NCBI GenBank assembly: GCA_023333565.1
Contig: JAJKFH010003762.1
Location: forward strand, 372,001-436,000
Source of the DNA: Puffinus mauretanicus
Taxonomy: Eukaryota; Chordata; Aves; Procellariiformes; Procellariidae
Length of the DNA: 64,000 bases
Direction: 5' to 3'
Both the position numbers and the translations under genes were made by a program. Shown here piece after piece: positions 53,266 to 64,000 of the stretch. Positions within the stretch are counted from its first letter, which is position 1, and the number at the start of each line of letters is the position of its first letter. A model generated the notes under the pieces. It had not been told where the DNA came from. It did not search any database and saw nothing but the letters and a program-made list of their open reading frames with translations.

Positions 53266-53364
53266 AGAAAGCCTGCCTTTCTGACTTGCGTGTTAAAGGC
53301 AATGTTGAGTTTCTTGAGCTTGGATAGCAAGAGAGGTGCAAGAACTGCATTTACAGGTGGGATC
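53266..53364 (-). CDS. Penultimate coding exon of the same gene (99 bp)
   Basis: A strong minus-strand acceptor (GATCAGCCCCTTTCCTAG) and a donor (TTTCT|GTAAGATG) bound 99 bases, open in one frame and in phase 2 to phase 2. The frame reads IPPVNAVLAPLLLSKLKKLN and continues to TQVRKAGF, with a Leu codon completed across the junction. The segment is hydrophobic, then basic and amphipathic. The fit of both length and phase to the terminal exon is the main support for a real gene. Without splicing, the donor position reads CTG TAA, so the frame would stop two bases into the intron; retention of this intron would remove the membrane anchor. I noted a vague resemblance to the C-terminal strand-helix of lipid-binding BPI-type proteins, but that family has no such anchor and I do not propose it. 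Confidence 0.42.
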
Positions 53365-55133
53365 CTAGGAAAGGGGCTGATCAAAACCATTCCTCGCAAA
53401 ATTTTCCTTTTAGAAAAGCCTTCCATAGTAAATTCTTAATTTCTTTCTTTGCTTTGAACATTTAATCTGTATCTTACACTATTAAAGAGGACAACCCATA
53501 CTATTTTAAATAGCAAAATAAAAGAGAAGAAATAAAATCTCTAATATTTGAATCTAGGTCAAAGCAATTAGTGGTGTCAGTGTGTCTGCTGCTTTTAGTC
53601 TACAGTTTTCAAGTGTCCATGGATAGAACTTGGACAGAACTCAAACAGTATTTTAGACAAAATCCTCTCAGAAACTGTCAAGGAACGAAGCTAACTGTAT
53701 GCTATGCTGACTTTGTCAACACCGCGGCTTACACTGAAATAAATAATTCTGTGTTCTGTATCAGACCACTCCAATTAACACCTTTGTCCCAGGGTCCACC
53801 CCCAGAACTTCCTTCCTCCTCTTATAGAGATAATGTTACCCTTTGTGATCAGCCATGAGGAGTAAATGTATTGCTCTTTGTTAGTTTTCTCCTTTATCGT
53901 GTATTTCTAATACTTTTAAAAACATGCTGCTTGCTGTTTTTCCTTTTCCTTTCTTAATCTCTACAGGATCCCACAAGTCTGCCTCCTTGACCCTTTCAGT
54001 CACAGAGCCCAGGCCCTTTTGGACTGTCCTTCTGGGTGCCTTCCATCACAGACTTCATATGTGTGCCTATGGCAGAGCAGATGCAGAGACTGAACTCTTT
54101 TTTCTCTGAAAAGATCCATCTAGGCAGCAACAAAGTTCAGCATTCAGTAAGTTTGCACAGCCGCTGCATTAGCCACTGTTAGGTACTTCATTCTGGAGAG
54201 CCTTAGCTTTGCACGCCAACAGTTTATTCTAAGCAGGCCGAGTTACACGCTTGCAGGTTGCCCCTACAGGGATGAACTCTCCTGCTTCTGTAGTGTGCCT
54301 TGTTCTGTTTTGCTCCATATCTCATTGACAGCGTGACTGTCTTTTATCTATGTTGCTACAAGTCCCATTAGCATCAGTGAGATTTATGCAGATGTAATGA
54401 TGGAAATACAGCTAAAAGCCATTTGTTCTATTTTTTTTTTTCAACAGAAAAGCCTACAGTACATTTGTTCGTTGATATGCTGAAAAGAATGATCAGTGTC
54501 TTTCAATATAAAAAGTCCTATCTTCCCCCCAGGAAAACCACAGTGAACAGCTGATGCACAGGGACTTCTGTTCCACAAATTAGTCACATAATTCTATGCA
54601 CGATTCAATAAGACATCCTCAAAATAGAGAAAAAGGATCCAACTCCATTATTAGCTACCTAAGAACAGGCTGAGCGGAATACCTAAACATGCTTTTAATT
54701 TAAGAGGAATATTTGATCACGGTCAGATGCCTTGCTAAGCTCTGCTAATACTTTTCAATGCACTGCAGTGACAATGTCTTCTAACACATCTTAAAGTGTT
54801 CTCCGCAGTGACTAATGTATCTAGTTAAACAAAGCGAGGCCCTACACTCAGCTGTCAGCAACGTGACAACACTGCTTCCCCTGGCTCATCAAAACCTGTA
54901 GTTGTTTTACTGCAAACAGCATGAATCCAGCTGGTGCCACGTCAGCTGGATTTATTTGGCTTCTGACTGACACTCAGCACAACCAGAACAGAGCGATATC
55001 TGACCCTGTTATGGCGTGAAGGTATAGCCATAGTTTTGGATGTTCTCTCCATCACAAACAATACTCTACCTGCTCTGAACTCACACCAAAGGGAAGGAAG
55101 AAGACTCCCAAAATACCCAGCAAGTTTTTATTT

Positions 55134-55147
55134 CACACACACACACA
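55134..55147. repeat. (CA)7 dinucleotide repeat
   Basis: Seven perfect CA units. This is a short microsatellite. Confidence 0.9.
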
Positions 55148-58100
55148 ATTTTAAGAAGAATAGTGAAAGCTTCTAAATCTATAACATCTGTGGTCATGAA
55201 CACCTCTCTAACCTATAGTACTATTTTTATTCATTTACTTTCAAATTGTTCATCTGAGGCTTACAGCATAGCACAAATACATTGTAACAGCCAAGGGTGC
55301 TGTAAGTTTAACGATGATATAACCATTTCAGTCTGCCTTCTATCTCACTTAGTGTTTTATCATCTTAAATTCCTATTGGGATAATGCTGCATGCCTATCA
55401 AATGAGACAAAGGCAAAACAGCAGGTATTTTGTGTTGTTTTTAAATTCAGATGATAAATTATTTGAACCTCTAAGCAGTGGAGCAGAGACGATGAAAATG
55501 GTGTGAGGAAAAAAGCAGCCTCTCAAGAGTCCTTATAAAGTTAAGCACGCATATGAGGGCACATTCTGGCTTTTGATTATCATCCACACTGACGTCCCTG
55601 TGCAAGGTTTTTGGAGGAGACGCGTTTTAACACTTTGGAATATATGCTTCTCTTGTTAGAACTTTTCCAGCTCCAGCTATTAGCGAGAATGGAAATGCTA
55701 AATTGTCCTAAAGCAGTGCTTCAGGTAGGACAGACAGGCAGCTTCCTATCCAGACAAGGATCCCGTGTGCTAGCAGTGACTTCAGTCTGAATTCACGTCT
55801 AATAACACGCATACTTTGGGGGAATTTTCCTTTTTTGCAGACAGACTCAAGCAAGCAGTTTCTGGGCCTGCTGGGTTTTTCTTGTCAAACTCCAGTGCTG
55901 ACACAGAAAAATGGCAAAAGTGAGATGCTTCTCTTTAATCCCATCCAACAATAGCAGCACAGACGTTTCTTCAAATAAAAGGGATTGCTAACAGTTCTCC
56001 ATCTTACACAATTTTGCTTACTTACCTCTTCTTTTTATTTAATACTATCACAATCCAGAATTTTTAAGAAGTAGCTTCTCTAAAGAGTGTTTTCAGCCCT
56101 CTCAAAGATTTTAAACAGAATACAGTCTGCTTGCCCTTGTAAAAAAAAAAAGTTTTTGGAGTGAAAACAGCTTAATTTCTACATTATACATGTTACTGTG
56201 ATTCACTGAAATGCTTCAGAAAAAAATCAACTTTTTCAACACGCAGCGTTACAGTTCTAGAAGGCAGCCTTAACTTTTTCAAAGGGGAAAGATGGAATCC
56301 TTGTGAAGATCTCCTGGCCATTATGAAGATGCTGCACTATAACATCTAGAAGAACAAAATGTGACTCAAGGAAATAAATAGATCTCAGACTAGTCCTGGA
56401 GGATTGCTGAATCAGAGCAGAACTCAGATAAAACATATAAAGGAATATTGGGCCACAACCCTTTATGTTGAAAGATAAAATTGATACAATAAAACCCCCA
56501 ACAATTTGTAAAAAATAAAAAATGTTCCTGCATTGTTTCAAAATGGAAGATATAGGAAGGGAACCATCAGAGACAATTTCTGTATCAACGATCTTTACAA
56601 TAATTATTTTTCTGATGCATATTGTTGTCAATAACTTACAGATTTTTCCTCAAATCTAGATGGTATTAAATAAAGTAAAAGATGCTAGAAATCAATTTTT
56701 GCTGCTTATGTGATCCTATAATCTCTACTCTGGTTCAACATAAACAGCTGGAATTACTGAAATCGATGAGCAGTCTCAGATCTATGAATACTGATTAATT
56801 CAGTCAGTGATTTGGAGACAGCTGCTATTTAAACATACACCAACAATACAAACAATCTAATATGTTTATCAAATTATTACACTAACCCCACTCTTTGTTT
56901 TACCTTTTGTACTGCAACTTTTTTCCCCCATTCTTTTTGCTTTTGCCAGCATCCTCTATTTCCCTATACTCCTTTCTTCTCTCCCTTGTTTGGTCATAAC
57001 ATACTACTTTTCTAATGTCATTATTTAGGAAATAAGAAGGAGAGCACATCATATAACATGAGGCTTGTCCACTGAGTTTGACCAAGCAGCAAATTCATGA
57101 CATAGTCATGATGACACGACACCTAGACCTTGAAAAACAGTTAATATATAGTAATATAGTTTTTTGCGCTCAAAACTATAGTACTGTTACTATGGGTTCT
57201 CAGTCTGTCCAGAGAAAAAGATTCCATTTTGAGGAGCTGGCCAGAAATAGCAGCGTGCTGGAGGCTCAGCTATAGTCACGGTACAGATTTTAAACACCAT
57301 TATGGGCAGGCCGCAGTGGTTCAGTAAAGAGCAACAGATTAATCAACACACTGTCTTGCAGTAGGACTTTATAAGAGGGAAGGAGACATTTGGTTTCCAT
57401 GTGCACAACCATATCCTGGAAAACCCTATTGTTTTATGGGATCACGTTGACAGACACGGATTCTTCGGAAGGAATGGTGAAGTCAAAATTCAATTTACAC
57501 AGTTGCTCTCTTTCCCTCTGCTGCGTACGTGTTCTCATTAAGGTCAAACTAATTATAAATGTCCACATTTCCCACCAAGTTTTATCAGCTTAGCTGTATT
57601 TGAGTTTCCCGGGGCAAGTGGAAGAGAGGCACACCCCGCACCTGCAGGCAATAAAGCACAACTCACTCTACTTTGGGCTGTGGAAACATCTTCCTGCCAT
57701 CCTGCTCTGCAGCATCCTTCCTGAAGGATGCCGAGTCTTACAGATTGAACCAGGAATTCACAATTTATTAACTGATCATATGTCCCCCTTAGATTAAGAG
57801 GAAGATATTAAGTTGATTCTGAGATGAAATTTAGGAAAATACCTACCTATACTTGAAAACAAAACACAACAAAACAAAACCAAAAAATCCCACAAAAGCA
57901 CATGCTCATCTACTGTTTACTAGTGTGCAATGATAAAACATCAGAGCACCATTTGTTTGTTCACATGATTACAGTTTAACAACAACAAAAATAGTTCCCA
58001 AGTTAGGTATTTTGTTATTTACCAAAAGTAGAGAATATAGCTAAAGCTCGATTACTGTTTGGCATACAACAAAATTTCCTGAAAATACAGTCCAGGTTAA

Positions 58101-58820
58101 CCGAGACCTATTCCTGACGTCAGACCGTACTTGACAGTTTCAGCCCAAGAAGGGGAAAGGTCTAAGAGAAATATTTTGACTTCTTGTTTATGAATGCAAT
58201 TTTTGTTTCAATACTGTCCTACATTTGAGAAAGTCAAAGAGACAATGCTCAAATATTAAATGCTAGGTTAAACTTTTTAGTTTGTTTAGACAGCATTTCA
58301 GACAGAGCTGAAAAACAGAAAAATTTCCAGTTTGGTTCATTCAGTCCCAAAATTGTTGGCTCACCAAAGAGCAAAACCCTACTGTTTGTCCTTGTTTACT
58401 TTTAACATACTATTAACTCTGGAGAATAGATGAAAGGGCAGCTTCAAGCTTTATATCTAATATGCACAAAACATATGCTATTTGATAATATAAATCTCCA
58501 TCAGTGTTAATCCCAGCACTTCAGAAATCTCTGCTGATTGAGGGGGAATTAATATCTTCCTTTGTAACTGATACAGACCACCTGCAAGAATGTTTTTCCC
58601 CTGACATTAAAGAGTCGGTAAAATAGTAACATTGACAAAATTCATACAGTGAAAATATAATAAAAATAAAAAAAACATTCCAATTAGAATCACAACCCAT
58701 TTTCATCACTGCTGATTTTAAGACACCTACATTAGCAGTTTAACTCCACCGTCAGCAGTTTGCCGCCGCTGCAGCCGAACAGCAAAACCAAGTTCACGTT
58801 ACGTGCCTATGTCCCCTTAC

Positions 58821-58882
58821 CTGCCACAAGAGATTGCCACCACATGGGAACAGCCCCTTTGTTGTGCCAACTCCCAAACTGC
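58821..58882 (-). other. Weak candidate third-last exon (62 bp)
   Basis: A good donor (GGCAG|GTAAGG) follows 20 codons reading AVWELAQQRGCSHVVAISCG, preceded by GGTTCCTAG as acceptor. The TAG of the acceptor is itself the in-frame stop, so the frame is usable only if splicing occurs exactly there. It ends with two bases left over, matching the incoming phase of the exon at 53364. The acceptor is mediocre and the distance is about 5.5 kb, so this link is speculative. Confidence 0.18.
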
Positions 58883-60456
58883 CTAGGAACCACCTAGGAG
58901 AGTGCTAAAATCAGCCAAAATTGTGCCAGGAAACATTTAATAATTTTACTGTATAAAATCACTGAGATCATGTCCTAGAAGCATTCCCCAGTGGTTTTTA
59001 ATTTACAAGTATGGGCAGAGGCTTCAAGTCCTGCAAAGTCATTCTGGTAACTGTGTGAGAGATTAGCTTCAGAACTGAAAAGCGATGGGTTTGCAGGAGA
59101 GATTCTTCTTTACCTGTCAAGACAGCTGAGTGGTTTTTGAAACATGATTTTCACCTCTATTATACTCCAAGCAAAGGATTTGCTCTTTCATTCTACTATT
59201 TACCAATACTGCTGCACAGTATTACACATCAATTCTACAAAGGTTTCTCTTTTTGTCAAAAAATATGGTTCTAATAATCTTCCCAGACACTGTTCTATAA
59301 AATATTAGGATTACATACATGGGAAATTCTCAGGACAAAATTGCAACATCTTTCCTGACAAACTTCTCTTGCAAAGTTTGAAATTCAATCCAAGGTGCAA
59401 CCAATACTAAAGCAAATGTGATCTATGTCTTTCTGCAGGAAAACAACCAAACAAAAACCCACAACCAACCCATAAGCCAAATCTCAGGTTTCTTAGTGAT
59501 CTGAGCATGTGTGAAATGATGAAGACTACATCCTTCAAGTAAGTTCTGAACGTACAAGGCATTTCCCTTCCATAAGGTTATGGCATTAGTTTAATTGGCT
59601 AGTGAGTCACACTTATTTCCAGTCTGTTTCTGTCATAGCAAGGGATTTTTACTGAGGATGTGATTATACATTTAGCTCACACAGCACAGTGAAACATAAA
59701 CCCATGATAAATTCTCTCTTTCATATGTCTAATCAGGTTTTAAATACTTTCTGTTGACCATGAAAAATCTTCATGAATCATCCCTTTTCTTTTGGCAAAG
59801 ATTTTTTTTGCCTTTTTTTCCCCGTGGTGAGGACAAGTGGCAAAGCTAATTTAAGAGGCAGAAAAGGCTTGCTGTACAACTCAGCAGTCATGCATGAAGA
59901 ATGATGCTTAAAATCTGACATTAATTTCTAGATGTTTGAATCTATGGGTAGGATGACAAAATTAAGGTCAGAGAGAACTGTTGGTGTAAACAGAGGATCA
60001 CTTAATCTATGTTGCATTTGTAACTTGGGTCATTTTAAGTGAGGAGGGTGTTGAACAGCAATAAGTATAAATTTGAATATTGTAACTTAATGTTTTATAC
60101 CTGCAACTTCAGTTTGAGATCGACAAAAGGAGGAATGTGACTGCTTCCGATTAATGACACCCATTCACATAATCTCTTCATGGGATTAATCAATGTGTGA
60201 GTCGTAAAATAAATCACAGGACAGATCTGAAAACCACTCTTCCGTTTTAAGTAAATAATGCCAGTTCATTAATTACTTTCAACTAACATACTGTTTTTTT
60301 TAAAACACATTAACAGTTTGAGATCTGATCTGTTCAGATCCCAGCCATTCTTTGAGCACTAGTACCTCACATAGTACGTGGGTGTATTTATGCAAGGGGA
60401 GTTAGTGCACATGTAGATTCCCCGATCACGGAAAATGCACCTAAACCTGATTTTAG

Positions 60457-60522
60457 CTGGTGCACAAGTGCCGGTACCAGGAGCACTCAACGCAGCAAAG
60501 AAAGCTCCCCTACTTAGGCCAG
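60457..60522 (+). other. Candidate internal exon (66 bp)
   Basis: A plausible acceptor (CCTAAACCTGATTTTAG, with a branch-like CTAAAC) and a near-consensus donor (GGCCAG|GTAAGT) bound 66 bases. Two of three frames are open. In phase 0 it reads LVHKCRYQEHSTQQRKLPYL and then GQ. It is antisense to the proposed minus-strand gene. Having two open frames weakens the coding case; an exon of an antisense noncoding RNA is equally possible. Confidence 0.2.
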
Positions 60523-61548
60523 GTAAGTGGCTAACCAAAACGACCTACCCAAAAATGCATCGGCTGGGATGCAGGCTGTAGCCATCTGGAGATCGCACCC
60601 CAACAGTCCCGTCAATAAACCACCTTCTCTTTTCTTTAGTAGGTTGATTTTAGTCATAACTAAGACAGTTTTATAAAATGCAAGCAACATCCTATTTGAA
60701 CCCCAAATGCACCCCAAATCCACTTCCTTCAGAGCAAATGACAGGGCTGGGCTGAAATTCTCATGAAGTGCCTTGAAAGCGTTTGTTGTCCTTTCTGGTA
60801 ATAGGTAATATGTAGAGACTTTGAAGAACAAACCCTTTCTGTGGGAAATTAAGAGAGTGGATGTGACTGTTTTTTCTTTACTTGTTTTGCTGTAGCATTT
60901 ATTTAGGAGATGGCCAAAGTTTTTTGGAGCCTGTTCTCAGAAGGAAGTACTTTTTTTCCCCAAGTACCAAGGAGGACCGACGCTGAAATCTTTTAAAAAA
61001 TCTATTTGTATATTTTACAAGCTTTTTCTCTTTGTTTGTTGTCACTACTCACATTTGTAAGGAAATTTTTATGTCGAATGCTGCTGCAGGTTTCTCAGTA
61101 AGTTTCAGACATACTCTTCCAGCTCCCTTCATCATATCTCAAAAAGTGAATATTAGCATAGACCATCACTTTTTAAGCAAAAATAGCACTGCACTGATGG
61201 GGAGAGCGAATAGATGAAAACCCATACAGTTTTGCTCCTACAATTTCCAGAAAAATTGACCTTTTGAAGATTTGAGATCACTATAGACTCAAGACTATAA
61301 GACTACATAGACTTAAGATTCGATAACCAGTGTATTTACCTCTGGCATCCCTAAGCTAGCAGCAAGGAGTAAACAAACAAATTATAAACACAGGGGCAAA
61401 TACCTTCCTCTCTATAGTAATGCTACGTTTTCCTTACTGTTACAAAGAAATGAAGGACATGGTTTGGCTCAGTGCAGTCACAGTAATTCACAGTTTGCCA
61501 AAGATCAAAGATGCAGCTCTCAGGATATGGTCTATGAACTTCGTTCAG

Positions 61549-61739
61549 GACTCCCGGAACAGAAAAAGAAGAGTTCACTGCACTGGCAGTATCACTTAAT
61601 GATGAGGTAAGTCACTGACAGATGAAAAAAATGCCAATTTACTTCTTGATCTGGATTGAACTATCAGATAGATACTATTTTTTTTAAATCAGTTTCTTCT
61701 GTATTGCAGACTGTATTCTCTCAAACACACCATCAGTAG
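61549..61739 (+). other. Candidate two-exon 3' terminus with a 103-bp intron
   Basis: The first segment (61549-61606) follows CTTCGTTCAG and ends at a consensus-like donor (GATGAG|GTAAGT). Its frame reads TPGTEKEEFTALAVSLNDE and ends exactly on a codon boundary. The second segment begins at 61710 after a strong acceptor (GTTTCTTCTGTATTGCAG), continues TVFSQTHHQ and stops at 61737-61739. The intron of 103 bases is near the vertebrate minimum. Other frames after the second acceptor are open for about 50 codons, so the frame choice is not forced. The protein is not recognised. Confidence 0.2.
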
Positions 61740-62649
61740 TGAGGAAACTCTCTCACCAGAGTTATCCCTACAATGCCTTGGGAACTGCAGCTTGCAAAAA
61801 GCTACAGAAATCTGCCAATTCCTGCAACTTTGGAGTCTCTGGGATAGAGATATGTAAAGAATGAATGTCCCCAAGCACATCTGCAGCAAGCTGCATGTGG
61901 AAGTGCAAAGCAGTACAGCAGGGGGGCTTTCCATTAACGGTGGTAATTGCCATCACTTACAAGTAAGCAGAATGTATACTATTTTAAAAATACTTATAAT
62001 TGGGGTAAAGAGGGTGTTTTACTATGAAAATTCCAAAACATGTAACATAAAATTGGAAACATCCAAGATTTTGTGGAAAACGTATCCACCTATAATCTAT
62101 TATTATTTTCTTCTGAAGCAGCAGCAAGCCAGCAGCAATGTTTGAGTATTGCCTTCCTTTCTTCCCCAGGATGGGACATGGAAGTTGCAGGAGGGTATAA
62201 ATCTTCCCTCATTGAGATGGTGGAGTGTTATCTCTGTCTACAGTACGTTTTTCTACTCTATTATGTATGCTGGTTATTTTGCATGCTGGAAGGAAAACAG
62301 TTTAACAAACGCTTCAGCAAGACATCATCTCATGGTGCTCCCACTTTGGATAAACACTGCACCAATTTTCCAGAAACACCCTGTCTTTGGAAGTAACTTC
62401 AGTGTCCCTAGAACACAACACTGACTGAGATTGTGCTGAGGGCAATTTCAGCACCTCCTATTTTAGACTCTCTTTATAAGAATGCAGGTCTCAACCCAGT
62501 CAAGTCTGAGACACATTAATCCTGGTATTGCTCATGTTTCTGGTCATGTTTTTCTTTAATCGCTAAGAAAAACAGTAACACTTATTCACATGCTTCAAGT
62601 GTTTGGCTTGAGTAACTGTGAGCGAGAGGCCAGGTGGTCAAACAGAAAA

Positions 62650-63480
62650 ATCTTCAGTGCAGCCAAAAAGCAAATAGGTTGTTAATTAGAAACACTTCAT
62701 CCTCCCCAAACGCCCATTACAATGGCAGGCCTTACGGAATTCTGCTTCCCTTTTAATTTCTAATAAATGTTAATGCCCTTCAATTATCTCGTAACATATC
62801 CCACATTAACCTCCCCGGGAATGATACTGCCTTTCCGGGCCCGGTGAGACGTGTCAGCATTCACAGTCCTCTCCAGCACTTGCTCATGGCCAACGAGCTA
62901 TGAAAAAGTGCAGCCACCTACTCGAGTCCGGGCGGGCTGCTGCTCTCCTTGCCTTTCGGTTAATACTGCGTTTCTGTGGCTGTTGGACAGCACTTAGGGG
63001 CTTCTAGCAACTAAACAGTTTCCCTTTTTAGCATACGTTTACTGCGCTGGTAAGAACACAGCAGAGACCAAGACTTTTAAACTGCTTGAATTATCCTCTG
63101 CCATGAACACAGATGTATATGGACAGGTATGCGATGTTCTTTTTTAAAAGATCTCAACCATTCTCACAGTTTTACTCTCCACTAACGTTTACTAAAATCC
63201 AAATCAGCTTCACATCATCTCACCGGAGCCCAGCCAGCACATGGAAAGGATGCTTGTCTCATTTTATTAGTATTTAATTCTGTGTTAGTTAAAAATAAAT
63301 TCTGTAATGTGCTATTAATGCGCTGTTACTGACAGCTTAAATAAAATCAATAAAACACAAAAGCCGCAATTAAACAGCAAAAGTAATTTTTAAAAATTAT
63401 CACTGCCAAGCTACAGGCGTCTCTTGCTATCTCAATAATATACACAGGGGGCGGAGGTGGCTTCTGCACTGTCTATGTAC
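62650..63480. other. Possible conserved noncoding (enhancer-like) block
   Basis: Repeat-free sequence of mixed composition is dense in homeodomain TAAT/ATTA cores (GTTAATTAGAAA, TTAATTTCTAATAAATG, AATTCTGTGTTAGTTAAAAA) and includes a few CpG-bearing words (CCGGGCCCGGTGAGACG). No frame or splice pair is credible. The texture matches developmental-gene enhancers, but conservation is not visible here. Confidence 0.25.
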
Positions 63481-64000
63481 CAGTAGGTTAATAATATCCT
63501 TCTTACTCTCTTACAACACAGTTAAAACAAACTAGTAGCAGAAATGCACTAAACTATTTTTGTTCAGTTTTGCTCTTCGCATGAATAATTAAGGATGGCA
63601 GATATGAGATTCAAACAAAGCTAAAGGCACATGAGTGCAGGCCAGCAATTGCACTTGTCAGACGAGTAGGTACATCAGTGCAGACAGAATATCTGGTGCA
63701 TGAAATAATAAACGACATTTTCCCAGGTATGGTACGTAGTAATGAAATACATGCAGAACACTGTAGAAAATTTAAAACACGATAATCCATCCTAAGCTGG
63801 AATTACTCACAGCTAATGGAAATTTCAGTGGAAAAAATGAGTTTTACATTGGCCCAATAATGTGCTCCTGAGTTCAGAGTAATTAACAACGGAAGAAGTA
63901 ACAGACAACCTGAGGGCAAGCAAAGAGTTATCTACCAAACATTTACTTCCCTAAAGGGGAGATACTTTGGAAAGCTTCCTCTCCCTCCCATTCATTCAAA
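63481..64000. other. Unique noncoding DNA at the window edge
   Basis: No recognisable gene, repeat or RNA; AT-rich sequence runs off the window. Confidence 0.5.

Larger units (their letters stand above)
53365..62649. other. Probable upstream intronic DNA of the minus-strand gene
   Basis: If the gene at 51934-53364 is real, its earlier exons lie in or beyond this stretch. I found only one phase-compatible candidate (58821-58882), and it is weak. Otherwise the DNA is AT-rich with short unrelated open frames, including 105 codons at 60514-60831 and 124 codons at 56257-56631 on the minus strand, neither with a recognised domain. Plus-strand exon candidates at 60457-60522 and 61549-61739 are listed separately. 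Confidence 0.35.

Noticed and set aside
56028..56110. Strong minus-strand donor (AGAG|GTAAGT) near 56027
   Set aside because: All three frames upstream contain stops before any acceptor that could be used.
59050..59220. Strong minus-strand donor (GACAG|GTAAAG) with an open phase-2 frame
   Set aside because: No acceptor lies between the upstream in-frame stop and the donor.
61689..61956. Minus-strand frames of 81 and 62 codons
   Set aside because: Frames on both strands are open here, and the only donor (CATT|GTAGGG) is poor.
62149..62424. Plus-strand 91- and 107-codon frames after a strong CTTTCTTCCCCAG acceptor
   Set aside because: Two overlapping frames are equally open and no domain is seen; at most a noncoding exon.

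Overview
The window looks like a stretch of bird chromosome. It is AT-rich and CpG-poor, has few interspersed repeats and no SINEs that I recognise, and carries no long open reading frame. Its one clear mobile element, at 15288-15872, is a minus-strand solo LTR of a family I know as widespread in neoavian birds. There are no prokaryotic-style genes, operons, rRNA or tRNA genes, or CRISPR arrays. Any coding content must therefore be short spliced exons, which I looked for by splice sites, intron phase and local CpG content.

Layout. 1-15282 is mostly unique noncoding DNA with simple repeats, two clean inverted repeats (5238-5257 and 5936-5957) and a strand-asymmetric C/A-rich stretch (about 3160-3660). 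15283-15877 is the solo LTR with its 5-bp target duplication. 15878-33600 is unique DNA holding a few candidate exons: plus strand at 19516-19581 and 22576-22706, minus strand at 26681-26860. 33700-34560 is a GC-rich island, and 34925-35960 resembles conserved noncoding DNA with a (GCT)9 repeat inside it. 35960-45330 is AT-rich and shows no gene. 45331-53364 appears to be the 3' end of a minus-strand gene: a 99-bp internal exon, a 1,157-bp intron, a terminal exon ending in a hydrophobic membrane anchor, and a probable 3' UTR of up to 6.6 kb. 53365-64000 would be upstream intronic DNA of that gene, with a weak third exon at 58821-58882 and a possible enhancer-like block at 62650-63480.

The best-supported gene is the minus-strand one at 51934-53364. 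Its two exons are joined by a good donor and a good acceptor in matching phase (2 to 2). The joined frame ends in about 27 hydrophobic residues and a three-residue tail. I do not recognise the protein family. All other candidate exons are single or paired predictions that chance could explain; they are listed with low confidence. I found no convincing new biological system. The most useful leads are the unidentified membrane-anchored C-terminus and the isolated CpG-enriched open segment at 26681-26860.
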